DNA of 64,000 nt, taken from Hydractinia symbiolongicarpus. Taxonomy: Eukaryota; Cnidaria; Hydrozoa; Anthoathecata; Hydractiniidae. The stretch spans positions 1,626,501-1,690,500 of the forward strand of contig NC_079888.1 of assembly GCF_029227915.1 (NCBI RefSeq), written 5' to 3'. The notes under the pieces are model-generated. The model saw nothing but the letters and a program-made list of their open reading frames with translations. It ran no database searches and was not told where the DNA came from. This document shows, in pieces, positions 31,621 to 44,719 of the stretch (within the stretch, counting starts at the first letter, position 1; every line of letters begins with the position of its first letter). Position numbers and translations under genes: made by a program.

Positions 31621-32724
31621 GGTGACCGAGTTGACTTTCCAAACAGTTCGCCAAGGTCTATAGTTTTGAATTTGAGCTTCTTCAAGTGATTTTTAGTGAT
31701 TTTATTCCATAATTTTTTACCATCTTCCTCACATTCTGTGGCGAGCCATCTTGTTACTCTACTATTTCCTAGCAGCTTATAAATTCTTTCCAGTGCATCT
31801 CCATAGAAAAGATTATTTTCCAAACCATGCTTTTTGCATAATGAGAGCAGATCCTTCATGACTGTAATAATTTTGGCTATTCCGTTTGTAACCTTTTCCG
31901 GGTCTCTTAGCTTCCACAATAAATCCATGTTGTTCACTTCATGTAATTTTTTCGCTAGCATGGTTTTACAATCACCATTATGCTGCTATGAGTCTTTTCC
32001 ATATCTCTTCAATGTCGTCAACATTCCTAACTAACATTAAAGCAGGATTCTCAAGGTAATTATTTCTTAACAGATCAGGTAGTAAACTTTTTGGTGTAGA
32101 TTTGAGGTAGAGTTTCTCAATCATAGTTTGAAATGTGTAGATATCAAGAGGCGAGCTGTAGTCCTTGAATTTATTAAGCTTGATATTTAAAGAAAAGGGT
32201 TAAATGACTCAACTTTCTCAATTTCTCGTGAATTAACCTCATGTTCCACTTTCTGAATATACTCTCTCTTTAGAAATTTAAGGTTATCATACCTCTCCAT
32301 GAGTTTTCTAATATCTCTTATCATAGGTGAGTTTTCAGGAGTATTAGTACAAATTTTTTCGAGCTTCTCTCCTATTTTTTATTTTTTTAAGTTCTCCATG
32401 CTTGTGTCTGTAATTAGCACGTAGTGATAGTGCTTGCGAAAGAGCTTTTTCGTATATTTCATTCAATGGATATAAATCACCCACACCATCTTCCTCGAAG
32501 AGATCTTGAATTTCCATTACTGGCATAGATTCTTCAACAGCTAAGTGGTCCTTTAAAAGGGACCTATTTCCCCCTTCAGACATATCTTCATCCAATTTCC
32601 AGTTATCCACCAAGAGGCTTAGATTTTCGATATCATTCTTCGAGTCTGTTGTAGTAGTAATTTTGGTAACTTTTTCGCCAGTGTCAGATAATGTTTTGTA
32701 GTCCAACCTTTTGCTCCTCCTCAT
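31621..32724 (-). pseudogene. BEL/Pao gag region, joined directly to RT
   Basis: ATG at 32724 opens a charged N-terminus (MRRSKRLDYK) ending in a basic EARKNLY. After frame breaks the gag continues (LRNNYLENPALMLV, then IWKRLIAA and KKLHEVNNMDLLWKLRDP) to about 31690. It runs on into TIDLGELFGKS and the RT frame, with no zinc knuckle or protease between, so an internal deletion is likely. No LTR, primer-binding site or polypurine tract was recognised. Confidence 0.7.
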
Positions 32725-34238
32725 CGATTACATTGGATCTGTTTGAATGTGGATCTATCCAGTTTTTAGGTCGGGTTGCTCGAAATACACTTTAAAACGG
32801 TAATAGTATGGCAAGTTAAGTTATTCAAACTGAAAGGAAATATATACAAATTTAGTTTTAATAAACGTTTGACAAAATAAATTGAAATATATTATTAAAT
32901 AATCGTACCAGATTGCCCAAGTGTAAAACCAGATAAACTTGAAATTGAATTACGCTAAAATGTTTCTTGAAAGTTTGACGTGTGTAACAAATTGTTTGAT
33001 ACTTTTTGTATAAAGTTATTTTGTGACTGCTCAGTTTTGTGATTTGACGGAATGAATGAAAAATGTAAAAATTATAAAGTAACTGACATGAAATCCCTAA
33101 TGACACGATCAAGTAACAATTAACAATTAAACAATACATGATGAAACATAATGATACAATACAAGTGGGACATACGAGACAATGAGACACGGGACTGGAC
33201 AAGTGAGCAAAGAAATGAATAAACAAGGCATAACGGTAAATAGTAGCACTACACATGACGAGGTACATTTTTCGGACTGACATAAACAATGAATTTTGAT
33301 TCAAGATTATATATATAAAAGTCGATTAACCCGTGGAACAACCCACGGAAATTAGCCGGCGTGATTATTTCGCGCACCTGTTATAAAATTATTTCGCGCA
33401 CCTGTTATTAGATTACTCTGTGATAGCCATGGTTCCTGGAAATATACACTTATAGGCAAGGAAGCAATGTAAACTACACCTTTTTTATAGTATAGATTAT
33501 CGGAGGTAGTGTGACGCCGCTTTCTCGTAAAATATATATATTTAACAATATCTCACGCATTTTTACGACCTAATTGAGGTTAAAAAGAGACCTTTCTTGC
33601 AAATAGCTTTTAAAAAACCAAATTTGACATTTTCTTACACTTTTTGTTCAGTTTGAAAACATAGTAAGTTTCGGCAAAAAAAGTTAAGCACATTCAGCTT
33701 TATTGTTGTCAAAAAAAATAAAAATGGTTAAAAATGAAACAAAATTTTACAAATTAATATTCAAATTCATGTTTAGAAGAAACAAAAAATCACTTACTAA
33801 ATTCTTCTAAAATTTATTGTTCTCCTATTATCAAAAACTTGTTTTTGTTAATTTCCTTTCAAAGGCGCGAATAATTAAAGCTTATTTAATGAAATAGACA
33901 ACGCAATGTTAATTGTCCGCAACTTTGTTTGCCCGTGTAGTTATTTATAACAAAGAAACTGCATCGAAGGAACAATAAAAGTTAATTAACCATGAATTTT
34001 TTATAAAAAAATTTTTTTGAATTAAACTTTTGGACTACGCAAAAGACAAAATAAGAATAAAACTTTAAAATAGCGTAGCGAAAAGATCAGAGAGCTGCGC
34101 GCAATTTCGTGCGTGGTTAACACAAGTCACTTTAGACGCACGAACAGACAGACGGAATACGGTTATTATTAAAGAGACACAACACCCCTTTATTGACAAA
34201 CACCATGGTCATATAATGACAGGAGATCTCAATATCAT
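32725..34238. other. AT-rich region without a supported gene
   Basis: Contains a 24 bp tandem duplication with core TTATTTCGCGCACCTGTTAT (33366-33412) and, near 34150, an inverted relative of the repeat at 1168-1410. The left part should hold the BEL 5' end, but no LTR could be delimited. Confidence 0.4.
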
Positions 34239-34639
34239 ATGGTAGATAAAAGGATTAACATCTTTGAGAATTGTGACACTGGTAAGAATGTTTCACAAGT
34301 TCTGAAGGACGCCGACTCTGTCAAAGCACTTAAAGACCTGCATAATAACTTTGTTGTTACACCTATTGACAAAGCCACATGTGATATTGCTGTGATTTGT
34401 AAACGGTTTTATGCAGAGGTTTGGGAGCTCGGATTGTGTCAACAAACAGAAACCTACAATCAAATTTATTCATCAGCAACAGATATCATTACAAAACAGT
34501 AAAGTACCCTAAAAAATAAATATAACTTAAATGTCACCGGTGAAAATGAATGTATTCCTCAAATTTATTGGATTCCTAAAATGCACAAAACGCCAACTAA
34601 ATTCAGGTTTATCATCGGGGCACCTAAATGTGCCAAAAG
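34239..34639 (+). pseudogene. Penelope-like RT fragment
   Basis: Frame 34239-34502 contains FVVTPIDKATCDIAVICKRFYAE, and after a shift PQIYWIPKMHKTPTKFRFII, both typical of the start of the Penelope-like RT. It ends abruptly at about 34635 at the RLE part of a USP retroelement. Penelope-like elements carry a GIY-YIG nuclease; the one at 60.1 kb is a separate fragment. Confidence 0.8.
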
Positions 34640-35490
34640 AAGTTGAGATAAGTAGAGCTATGCAGTTACAACTGCAGGGACATTGGAATGGATGGGAGAA
34701 TTATGTCAAAAACAACCTGTCATGGAAATCCATTCTAGCCATGCCTCCAAACTTGTTGTCTTTCTGTCTTTCCTCTACGTGCGACGTCCTTCCTTCTCCT
34801 AGTAACTTAAAGCGCTGGAAAATTATGTCAGAATCCTCTTGCTTTTTATGTAGAAAGGAGGTGTGCACAACAGCACATGTCTTAGGAGCCTGTAAGGTTG
34901 CCCTGTCGCAAGGCAGGTTTACTTTCAGGCATGATTCTGTCCTTTGCGAGCTTCTTTTCCATCCCAAAAAGTTCTATTCTGAAGTAATACCATCAAATAA
35001 ACAGTGTGCCCGCAAAGTACCCTTTGTCAAGGCAGGTACCTACACCTCGGGAAAAAGATCAAAATCAACAGGTCTTCTGCACTTTGCCGACGACTGGGTC
35101 TTTTTAGTAGACCTAAGCAACGGATTCGTTTTTCCAGCCCATATAGCCATCATCTCTTTAAAACCGGATGTTGTGATATATTCTAACTGTTCTAAGCACG
35201 TCATCCTAATTGAGCTTACTTGTCCTTGTGAGAAAAATATGGAATCTTGGCACTCCAAAAAGCTTTATAAATATGCTCCACTAGTTGAGGTAATACGCGG
35301 TAACGGGTGGTTGCCATATATATTTGCCATTGAGGTAGGTCCTAGATGGTACTCTTCGAAGTCTGTACCTTGCTGTTTAAAATCTCTTGCTTTCAGCAGC
35401 CGTTCTGCATTTTCAACTGCACGCAAACCTGGTGATATGAGCATGAAAGGTTCTTTTTATATCTGGATTGCCAGAGCGTCGACACAATAG
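34640..35490 (+). CDS. Zinc-RLE endonuclease part of a second USP retroelement
   Basis: Open for about 283 codons in the same frame that starts at 34531; the first part of that frame is Penelope sequence. It holds QLQLQGHWNGWENYV, the TGG codon that is a stop in the 10.4 kb copy, CFLCRKE..HVLGAC, FRHDS, and the nuclease core LKPDVVIYSN..ILIELTCPCEKN with KKLYKY, ending FYIWIARAS. PD..E-x-T and the following Lys fit a PD-(D/E)XK nuclease. The RT is missing; the USP follows after a stop. Confidence 0.8.
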
Positions 35491-35537
35491 TCCCAGTAGC
35501 CTCCTCTTCACCTCTATCACAACACAATCACTTCCCT

Positions 35538-36466
35538 ATGGCAAATTGTTCAACTTTAAAACTGCATCAAAATGCCCCACCTCCACCCACGCATCCTAAT
35601 CAAACATCAACCAAAAAGGCTGTTTCCAACATTCACCCTAGGTTGATAAACAAAGACAATTCTTGCTATGCGAACTCCATTCTTCAAGCATTAACTATCC
35701 GTCCAAAGCTCTGGGCTCAGTTGCCATCAGAGACTTGTTGATGTCAGCACTAGAGAAATCTATAGTGATAAATGTGTCCCTTTTATGTTGCTCGAGTTCG
35801 GCAATTGACCCATCAAACTTTCGGCGGTCCTTGCAAAATAGCCAACAAGATGTCCCTGAAATTTTACAAGTTGTTATTGATTAGTTGATCGGATCTTCAT
35901 CTTTGGTGGACGAAATTCTCTCAGTAACATTGACCACAACAAAGTCCTGTAATTTTTGCTTTTATTCATCTTCAAGAAGCCAAAAGAAGCCCATTTTAAC
36001 CTTACCAACACTTATGTCAATATAGGACTCCTTTAATTATTTTTTCCAACCTCAGCAACTTTTAGGCGACAACAAGTGGTATTGTCCCCAGTGCTCGACA
36101 CATCAGGAAGCAACAGTCGAGACAATAATATCAAATTGTGGAAGTGTTTTAGTTGTCCAATTGTTAAGGTATACATCTCTTAATGGGTCATCGTTTAAAG
36201 ACAACAGGTTGGTTTTGTGCCTTCCAAAGAAACATCACGTCTTGAAAGTACCATCCCATCCCTCTGAGGATGTGTGTTTCAATAAAACATTCAATTTAGT
36301 TGCCACCATCAACCACTCCGGCACTCTTAGGGCAGGCCATTACTGGGCTTTTATCAAGGACAAGCATAACACCTGGCTTAAGTGTGACGATCGTGCCATT
36401 ATTGCGGTGGATTCATCGCAACTTGACAATCGTTCTGCTTACATACTGTTCTTTAGTAGAAGTTAG
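35538..36466 (+). pseudogene. USP domain of the second retroelement copy
   Basis: Cys box INKDNSCYANSILQ keeps the catalytic Cys though GNT became DNS. Frame changes near 35740, 35883 and 36030 separate the QQD box NSQQDVPEIL and the zinc pair (WYCPQCS) from the last frame (36161-36466), which has SGTLRAGHYWAFIKD and KCDDRA with the catalytic His intact. It ends FFSRS at 36466. The usual structured 3' region is not found after it; an AGACGT cluster follows instead. Confidence 0.8.
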
Positions 36467-36517
36467 CCTTCTTTTCTGCAACAAAGTAAATCGGGGGAGA
36501 AAACCCAGCCGGCACAA

Positions 36518-36725
36518 AGACGTTTAAAAGACGCAGCCGCCGACGTCTAAAAAACGTCTAAAACTGGTCTAATATGTCCGCTTTTAAGACTTTTTTTGCA
36601 AGACGTCTTTTAGACGTCGAAAGAAAGACGTTTTTTAGACATCTTGCCCAGACGTTTTCAAGACGTCTTGTTGTAGACCTGTTTTAGACGTCTTTCTAAA
36701 CGGTTTTAAAGACGTGTTATTGCAG
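36518..36725. repeat. Dense cluster of AGACGTCT-type palindromes
   Basis: About 200 bp holding at least ten GACGT cores, several as AAGACGTCTT, spaced irregularly by T- or A-rich text such as TTTTAGACGTC. The period is loose (about 10-22 bp). Function unknown; either a degenerate short tandem repeat or a clustered binding site. Confidence 0.75.
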
Positions 36726-36734
36726 ACATTTTAT

Positions 36735-37365
36735 GCCGTACACGTTTTTGTATGTCATGGCAAAGTGTGCGTATTTTAAACATTAAAACTTATTTCTGTC
36801 ATAAGGATTTAAAATTTATTCCCTTATCACTGGGCAAAGAGCTTTCTTACTTACTTCGCTTAAAAAATACCCTGTCCAGTTTTCAACGCGGGGACGATAA
36901 GTCTGATTTATTTACAACAATTTATTCCATTAAAAACAATGTCATTCGCAACAATGAATAATTTTACAACAATATTGTAATAAAAATATTTTATGTGCAA
37001 TATTTTTCTACCACAAATGAGGAGAAAAAGTAAGAAAAAAACACATTTTCTTCCAACATTTAGAAAGAACCTGTCAACGTACCTCGAGTTGTTGTTGCCT
37101 CTTCTTTCGCGAGTTAAAAAACAAGGACGGTGTAAAATACTCGATTGAGTGTGACATGTAGTCAAAAACATTTTTGTGAAGAAAGCATAAATCCGTTCCG
37201 TACTTGTTTAAATAAACTTTCTGCGAAGTCTTTTTTCCAAAATAAAGCACACAGCTGTAGCTTTTGTAAATCAATTTTACAAGCTAATCCGATAAAATAA
37301 ATCTAAAACGGTGTTTAAAAATCTGGGTACTAATAACTATACAAATGCACACTAATTGTTTTTCC
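36735..37365. other. AT-rich, nothing supported
   Basis: Open frames of 66-87 codons overlap on both strands without motifs or splice structure. The right end borders the last exon of the minus-strand pseudogene. Confidence 0.35.
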
Positions 37366-37372
37366 GACCCAC

Positions 37373-38165
37373 TCCACCTTTTGCGTTGGGAGCATTTTTT
37401 AATTTGACAGCAAAAACTTGCCGCACAAGTTTTTCATCTGTGCCGTATTTTTCTTTCACCGCATCTATTACAACAATTAATTTATTAAGTCCAACATCAG
37501 ATATCTTTAAAGTAAGACCATAATTGCAAATTAATGTTAAAATAAATTAGTAACGCTTACCAATAATCAATTTGAAAATAGCTTTTTCTTCAAGTGCCGT
37601 CTTCCCACCATTTCCTTTCAAATTGCACTTTCCCATAAAGTTTGTAGTAAATACTTTACTAAAAATAGGAAAGTTTAGAATTAGAATGTAATAGAAAGAT
37701 AAATGAAATCATTTGTTTGTTAAATCGAAGGCATATAGATATTTAATATTAAAGTTACCTTTCCATAATTAATTTTGTCGCTTCCCTGTAATCATTCCCG
37801 CCAATTTGTTTGAACTGACACACCTTGAATTACAAATAAAACAGTATACGTATAGGATAAATAGGCCTTTAAAACAGGGCAAGCCTACATGAAGCTGGTA
37901 ATGAGTTTACGACTAATTTAGATCTTCTTTCTTTTTTATATGTAAAATTAGACATAAACAATTTGAAGTTTTAATAGCATCGTTTTCTTTTCTTCTTCAG
38001 TAATATTTTCGACTTCATTTAGTTGCTCAACTGTGTCGATGGTGGTGATGGTTAAACGTAGAACATCATTAATAATTGGTTGCTGGATAATCTTTTGGTC
38101 CAACTTAACTAACATGTTCATTATTTTCGATTGTCTGTCTATTACTGTTTTTATCATGTCTAAAT
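37373..38165 (-). pseudogene. C-terminal exons of a minus-strand gene, DUF4806-like
   Basis: Four exon-like pieces with GT..AG borders: about 38165-37951 (VIDRQSKIMNMLVKLDQ), 37824-37762 (CQFKQIGGNDYREATKLIM), 37661-37557 (NFMGKCNLKGNGGK) and 37509-37373 (DAVKEKYGTDEKLVRQVF..GVGRKNN, stop). Pattern and spacing resemble DUF4806-type domains common in cnidarian genes. The last junction is off by one base as read, so the gene is either broken or uses another site. It may be the end of the transposase-like gene upstream or a separate gene. Confidence 0.45.
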
Positions 38166-38337
38166 GTACAATAAAGAATATTCCAGGATCTTTATGAAAA
38201 TCAGGAACACTAAAGGCTTTCGGGAATTACAGTTCATTATTGGATTGTTTAAAATGTGAAAATTGATCTCCATTGATTATATAAACATAAAAATATTTTT
38301 GAAGAACAGAAATGAAGCAATGACTTCACATCTTACC

Positions 38338-40491
38338 TTCCAATCTATCTATTCTTGCTACTTCATCCGTCTTTTCGCTGCATGATGTTGATTCAACATC
38401 ACTAAACATTGCAGGGTAATTTGTACCTATTCTTATTTGCTCTCCATTCTCGGTAAAGTAGTACGCTCGACTGTACTTCGCCGGGTTATAAGTACCTTCT
38501 AATTTCTGAGTTGGTGCAGGTGGAGTATTAAAAGAAAGTATACATTTTACACGCTCGCATACGTGTGCGAAAAAGCTAAGCGTGTCCTCGGGAATCGTCC
38601 CATTATGAACGAGGAATGATTGTATCATTAACCATGCCATCTCTGGACAATATATATGTCTTAACATCTTCGACAAACATCAAAGTGTCCATATTGCTAT
38701 TGCTAAAAAAAAACTGTTCAGCTTTTCTGCTAAAGCGATAGGACATATGACATCAACGGAACAATCAGTAAACAGCATCGATAACAACTTGGTGGCGGCC
38801 AGTTGTTCGTTTCGATCTATACCTTCCTGTTGTATGTTGAAAACGCGAGAAATAAAGGGTACAACTCGATCATCAAGTAACTACACATATTCTTCGAACA
38901 TAAGTGACGAAATCTGGTTATAATCCCCATCAATTATAAATCGACAAATTTGTTGAAAAGTGTTTCGCGCCAATTTGCAAAATGCTGCAGTGTTGTTCAT
39001 GGATGTGGGAATAAAGCACCGATCCAATCGTCTCAGTTTCGTTTCCAAAATTTCAGATTCGTTGGAGCGTTCAATGGGTGAAACAAATGCTTGTTTAATA
39101 TTTAATCCAATTTTCGTTCCATCACAAGCAAGTGAACTGCATTTTCCGCCGCACCAAGAGCAGGATATTGATGGAAAATGACTTCGTTTTGGAAAAAGGC
39201 TTCTCAAAATTGATAATCTTTTGCCTAAGCTTAAAAACAGTCTATACGACTTCTTCCAAAAGACCATCTGGATTTTCGTCAGACGTCCATCCGGCCTAAG
39301 TATCAAAACATATTAACCTTAATCAACTAATTGTAAGATAGTAATAGTATTTCTAAATGGTTTAAAAATTTACCTGGCAAGTACACGTTCCATTAGCACT
39401 AGGAACAAACAATGGGAAAGTTTCTGGTTCTTTAATATCTATTCTACTTCGTTGATAGAATTATATACTTAAGTTGTTTGAATCTGTATTGGAATCAACA
39501 ATTTGAGTAAAAGGACAATTCTTGCCAAAGGTCCATAACCCACATGCAACATCAAATATATCTTCCCACTACGAAGAAAAGATGTGTGTAAAATGCAGAA
39601 AGTCCATAGATTCAAAATAATTCTGACATAAAATGTTTACTTTCTAAAGTCAAGCTTAAACTTTTAATCGCTTCTCACAAAAAAGGATTTTTTTGTTGCT
39701 ATGTTTCCTCAAAAAATTATTTTTTAAGTCTGCTTTTATAAGTATATAGGTTTGGCTGTAATAAGTAAAACTAATAACCTTTTCAGAGGGTAAAGTATCA
39801 TCTTCATCACTGCTATCACCATAGTTACCATCATCAACCTCGATATCCATCTCCATCCTCGTTGGCACTTCGTCAAAATTTTCTTTTAGCAATTTAAGAA
39901 ATTGACAAAGTGATGAACAATCAGTTAAATTTCTTACATTTCGTTTTGTTGATTGGTTCTTTGATAAACGACATTGAGTTGAGTGACATGTTGCGATTTG
40001 TTTGTGAGTCTTGTCAACATTACACACTGTATCAAATTCAACTTGCTCTGCAACAATAGAAAAACCTTTAACGCCTGTTTTGGCGGGAAGTGAAATGACT
40101 TGATCGTTCTTGCATTCAAGAGCTTCCAAAACAATCTATGATTTAAAATAAAAAAATTAAAACAGACTTACACAGATTTATAACAACCCTTTCTGTCACA
40201 GTTTCTTATCGCCACAACACATATAGTTAATTAAGGAGATTATTTTCAAAATTTGACCCCTTATGCTACCCAATAATTTGTCCGGTATTTAGTACTTACA
40301 AATGTAGTTACAATTGAATATAACAAAACACACCTGTTTGCTAATATGTTCTGGAATAATCGCTGATTCGTTTACGCCGTCAAAATATACAAATATCATT
40401 AAATCCTTCATTAAGTGACTATGGCAACACGTGACCTTCTCTGTCGCATTTGCATAATTTCCATGATCAACATCGATTGGGCTTGCAACGT
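38338..40491 (-). pseudogene. KDZ/HMGXB3-like cysteine-cluster transposase-related gene, body exons
   Basis: Phase-0 exons at 40491-40334 (VTCCHSHLMKD), 40135-39779 (IATCHSTQCRLS, an acidic stretch DDGNYGDSSDEDD) and 39568-39374 (VACGLWTFGKNCPF), then a long exon 39298-38338 with CSWCGGKCSSLACDGTKIGL and RAYYFTENGEQIR. CDGT.IG and YYFTE.GEQ occur in the family annotated HMGXB3-like, probably derived from KDZ-type transposons. In-frame stops (one in the third exon, at least two in the long exon) mark a pseudogene. The conserved part normally following YYFTE is missing. Confidence 0.5.
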
Positions 40492-40843
40492 ACTAAAGAT
40501 TTTACATTGGCATGTAATTATCGGTGTCATTTCCGTTTTTACCGCAGTAACATGAACGTATTCATATTTCTAAAAATTCAAGAAATATAACGGACATTAA
40601 AATGTTATTTATAGATGGAGAACATTTTAAGGTAAAAAATTAGTATAAATAAAAGTTGGAAAAAAAAAATTAATAGCTCGTAACCGTGTCTGTTGTTACC
40701 GTCCGTCTATGTCTGGTGTATATTGTTATGTAATAATTGCAAGAAGCTGAAAAAATATACATAGCGTTTACTTAGAGAGTAGAAAACAGCTAAATTTAAA
40801 CAAATTGAAATTAATTTGAACGTTAAGAGAAAGAAAAGGTTAC

Positions 40844-43230
40844 CATAAAGTCTCCACTGTAGCTGTTGTAACCACCCATAGCAACAACTTGTTTATTTTC
40901 GTTTCTTAATCTCCAGTGAAGACGGTTATGACGGAATAATTCACCACAGGAATATTTATAAAGATTTGTTCCGTAATCATCTGCCAAGTTTGGATAAGTG
41001 TCTGGTGTTATAGTTGCCGCTTGTTTTGACCTTACTGCAACAGGATATCGTTTCCGACAAGGTTCTCCAGACCTCTTTTTTGAATACGGAATTTCGTATC
41101 TGGAACTGAACAAATTGTTCAGGCACGCGTCAATTATATTTCCTGGGTCATTTCTGAAACACCATGCTTGTATGATCCGGTTTCTTGGTGACCCGGGATA
41201 GTACTTCATAGATGTGAAAAACCGTTGTTCATACTTCAATTGTGAGAAACTAGCAGGCCAGTCTTACCGATGGTGGTTTGATAAAGATAAAATAATAGAA
41301 AACTGATCGTTCACAGAAATCACAGAGGGATATTGCTAAAGGAGACATCTCCGTATGCTTTGTGAAAATGTTGACTTGGAACTATATTTGACGATTTGAG
41401 GTTGGAGTGTTGAACGAATTTCTTTATTATCGCATATAACGTGACTAAAATACAAAAAAACACAGAAATAATAGGAAACAGAGGGATAATTCAGTATAAT
41501 AATTTCATCGCATGCGCGCAAGGTTACATACGTACCGATTCTCAATTTTATTTTCATTTGCATCAAACTGTTGGCTGTTGTGCAACGTAATACCAAAAAC
41601 AAATAGACGTTTCTCTTTTTCTGATTGTATGGTTGGCATAATTGAGCTCATAGTATTGTAAAAACTATTTTTGTTGCCTTTTATATTCCTTGAAGTTACA
41701 TTCTTCTTTTTTTTCTAAAGAAATAAAGGTACGGCTATTTTAATTATAATTTACGAGAGCAGAATTTTGTTTCTAATTTCAATAATCTAAAAACGCAATC
41801 GCAACTTGGTTATTTGAAAGTATGATGCGTTAAGAAAAGCATATTCGTCCATGATACGCAGAAACTGCAGCGATACATGAACTTGCCCTTCTAAAATAGA
41901 TTGGGAAATAAAAAAGCCGTGCAACTTTCTTTTATTCTAGCTTAAATTTAAAACACTCTTATACCAGATTATAATAACGATTACTTAATACGAATTACCA
42001 GAATTGCGCATTGTTTGGTATAATTTTCTAGATCTGATTTTTTCCATGTTGACATCATCCATTGTATAGACATGGTAGCGTAACAGGTCATTCGTTAAAC
42101 GTAAGGGTTGCTGAATAAAACACTGCCCTTCGTTATGAAAATACCCTTGAAATCCACCAGATTCAAAAAGGCGGCACACATAAACTCTTCCAACTAGTAC
42201 TTCTATTTGCAAAACAGAGCAATAAAACACATCATCATAATAACCAGATGCTGCCATTGTCAAGCAAGTGTCCTCTGCTTTTATTATCGCGTTGCTCGCT
42301 TCAAAACAAGATGGAAGAATTGCTGTTGTTATCGAAGTCTCCAAATCTAACACTTCGTGGCATTTATTTAAATTTGCCAATGCGATTTTCTTTTTATCTG
42401 TCTCTGCCTCCACTGAATGGGCTAAATATGACAAGGTAAATATGATATAGAACACAATACTCAGTAATTCTTTTAATATGGTGACAACACAAAGTGTAGC
42501 TGTTGTCACGTTAGCAAAGTAGTGAACGATGTGTTAACATTACTGACAATATGTATCAATTTTCTTAAGTCTGCCATCTTTTAGTCGCAAGATATGAAGG
42601 GGGGAATATGAGAAATATGTATATATATATTGCTTCCTTTGAAGAAAATGTAAACTACAATCAACTCCCTCTAACTCTAATCTTTGTAGTGTCAAGTGGA
42701 ACATGCTTCAATTTTATATATGGTAATGCATTCTTGATACAGTTTAGCATGATAATCTTAAAGCGTACTAACTTTGCGTAAGTATGTAATACATTATATC
42801 CAACCAGAAAGTTAACAATTAAGATGTTTACAATAATTTCTTTTCGTCGTTTTAGTAAATTTTCCTTTGCTTAGTGAACAGTTCGATTTACTGAACATTA
42901 AAACTAAGAGCAGGCTTAAGAGCGGTTTGCAAGTATTCGAGGTCAGAGTTAACAGGTAAGTATTATCAGGAATTTTAAGGAATACTCACGATAACGACGC
43001 TAGTGTTGGAGGTTATAAAATTTCGAGTTGTTTCGGGAGTTGACAGTATATTAATCACCACACGAGTTGGCAAGATCTGTTGACGTGATACTGAAATTAG
43101 TATCTTCTAAACCACTGTCAATAATAACATTGGAAGAAACCTCCATGTCTTCAACTAACACCTCTGGAACTTCTTCTAATGATGTCAGCATTGCATCATA
43201 TTCTACTTCATCCGTACTTATGGCGTCCAT
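40844..43230 (-). pseudogene. Upstream exons, probably of the same decayed gene
   Basis: Candidate exons: 43230-43051 (ATG, acidic, MDAISTDEVEYDAML), 42421-41999 (TTTAG acceptor, CTG|GTAATT donor, Cys-containing), about 41667-41536 with 41444-41336 (phase-consistent join through an Arg codon, ending in TAG) and about 41253-40844 (MKYYPGSPRNRIIQAWC, donor ATG|GTAACC). Splice signals look real, but the exon at 41444 ends in a stop. Either two genes are present or the gene is broken. No function assigned to this part. Confidence 0.35.
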
Positions 43231-43264
43231 ACTTAACTTATTAACTATGAAATTAAAAAAATAA

Positions 43265-44719
43265 CTATATCTGTGAAAGGGGATAACAGGTCGAATTAAT
43301 AAACGGAAATATAACTACATTAAACCTGCTGGTTTTAAGAATAAAAAAAACAAATTTGTGTACAATATTTCTTTTTCATAAAACAAAATTTTAAGGTACT
43401 ATTTTTCACAAAACTCACGACAATAACTCAAATTACAAGAATATGAGAACAAAAAGTAAACGGTCTTAAATAGTCACAGCTCGTTACTTTCTATTTTTTA
43501 GATAATTACAAAACAAAATAAATTGAGTATGGGTTGTACAAAACAACAAAATTATAAAATATCTCTAAGCTCTACCAAAATTTGATTAGAAACATGAGTA
43601 ACCATCAAAAAGTAAAAAGATTCCTTGCAGATAGTAATTTCTATTTGGGATATTCGACATATAAGTACGTTATTCAAACGCAAAACATAAATATGTATAA
43701 TAAGAATCCATTTTAAAAAACCTTTAGCAAATTTAAATTAGGATAAAACTGCCAAAATTCCCAGCTAATAAAATTATTTCATTTTATCATGTGATTTGTT
43801 TTAGACAATTAAAGAAGTTTCAAAATACAGAACATAGTTTTAGAAGATGTTTCTTTAGGCAAAGAAAATTATAGAAAATATAATTTACCTTGCCTCACAC
43901 CCAGACGGACTTTTTCCAAATTATATAGGAGATATTATTACAGCAATCTTCTCTTTCTTGTTTTTCAAATTTTACTCATTTTTATATATATTTATTTATA
44001 ACAATCATAACAACTATTACCATAGAACAAAAAAGACTTTCATGTTTATAATATGCTATTTTGCTGTTCTTCCATCATAACGTTTTAATCGGTTGTTTTT
44101 CTTACAATCGGGTTGTAATGAATAAATTCCATCACAAACTGCATATTTACACATACCTGCTGGTGCTTGATGTTAAACTAAAACAAAAATAACAAAATAT
44201 AAATGATTGATATGCAAATATAGGTTATCGTATATAATGTGAGGATCAGGTCCATGAGTAGGTTCCAAAAACTTTTTTTCCTTTATTCGGTTCAGATTCT
44301 ACCCTTTTGTATCTCAATAATAATAAGTAGTCCATAAATTAAATAGAGTATATATTGTTTAAATGACTTTCTGTGCAACTCATTATCTTGATTTCGCATT
44401 AAGCACAATAAACACATATAAGCAAAAAATTAAAGTAATCAAAGAAATAAATCAAAAAAAACCTATTTACTAAAAAGATTAATTCCAGTGCCTTTTAGAT
44501 CTTGGCTCTAAAACATCTACGATTTGCATTTCATTTAGCCCTCTGTGCTTTTTTACCTACTAAATAGCGTGTGTACAAAAATTCGTAAATTTTAAGTAAT
44601 TTTGGAAATTCATTTATTGTACAGATTTCTTACACAGGAACTATCCACAAGATGTTGGTATTACTTTTTGCTGTCGATGGATATAGATATATATTGGCGT
44701 TGATTCCATATGGGTAAGT
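43265..44719. other. AT-rich intergenic or intronic region
   Basis: No element recognised. One possible minus-strand exon at about 44147-44057 reads CKYAVCDGIYSLQPDCKKNN between an AG and a TAG stop; without partners it is not called as a gene. Confidence 0.35.

Noticed and set aside
44057-44147. Small Cys-containing minus-strand exon (CKYAVCDGIYSL..)
   Set aside because: Only one candidate exon, with no donor and no linked neighbours.
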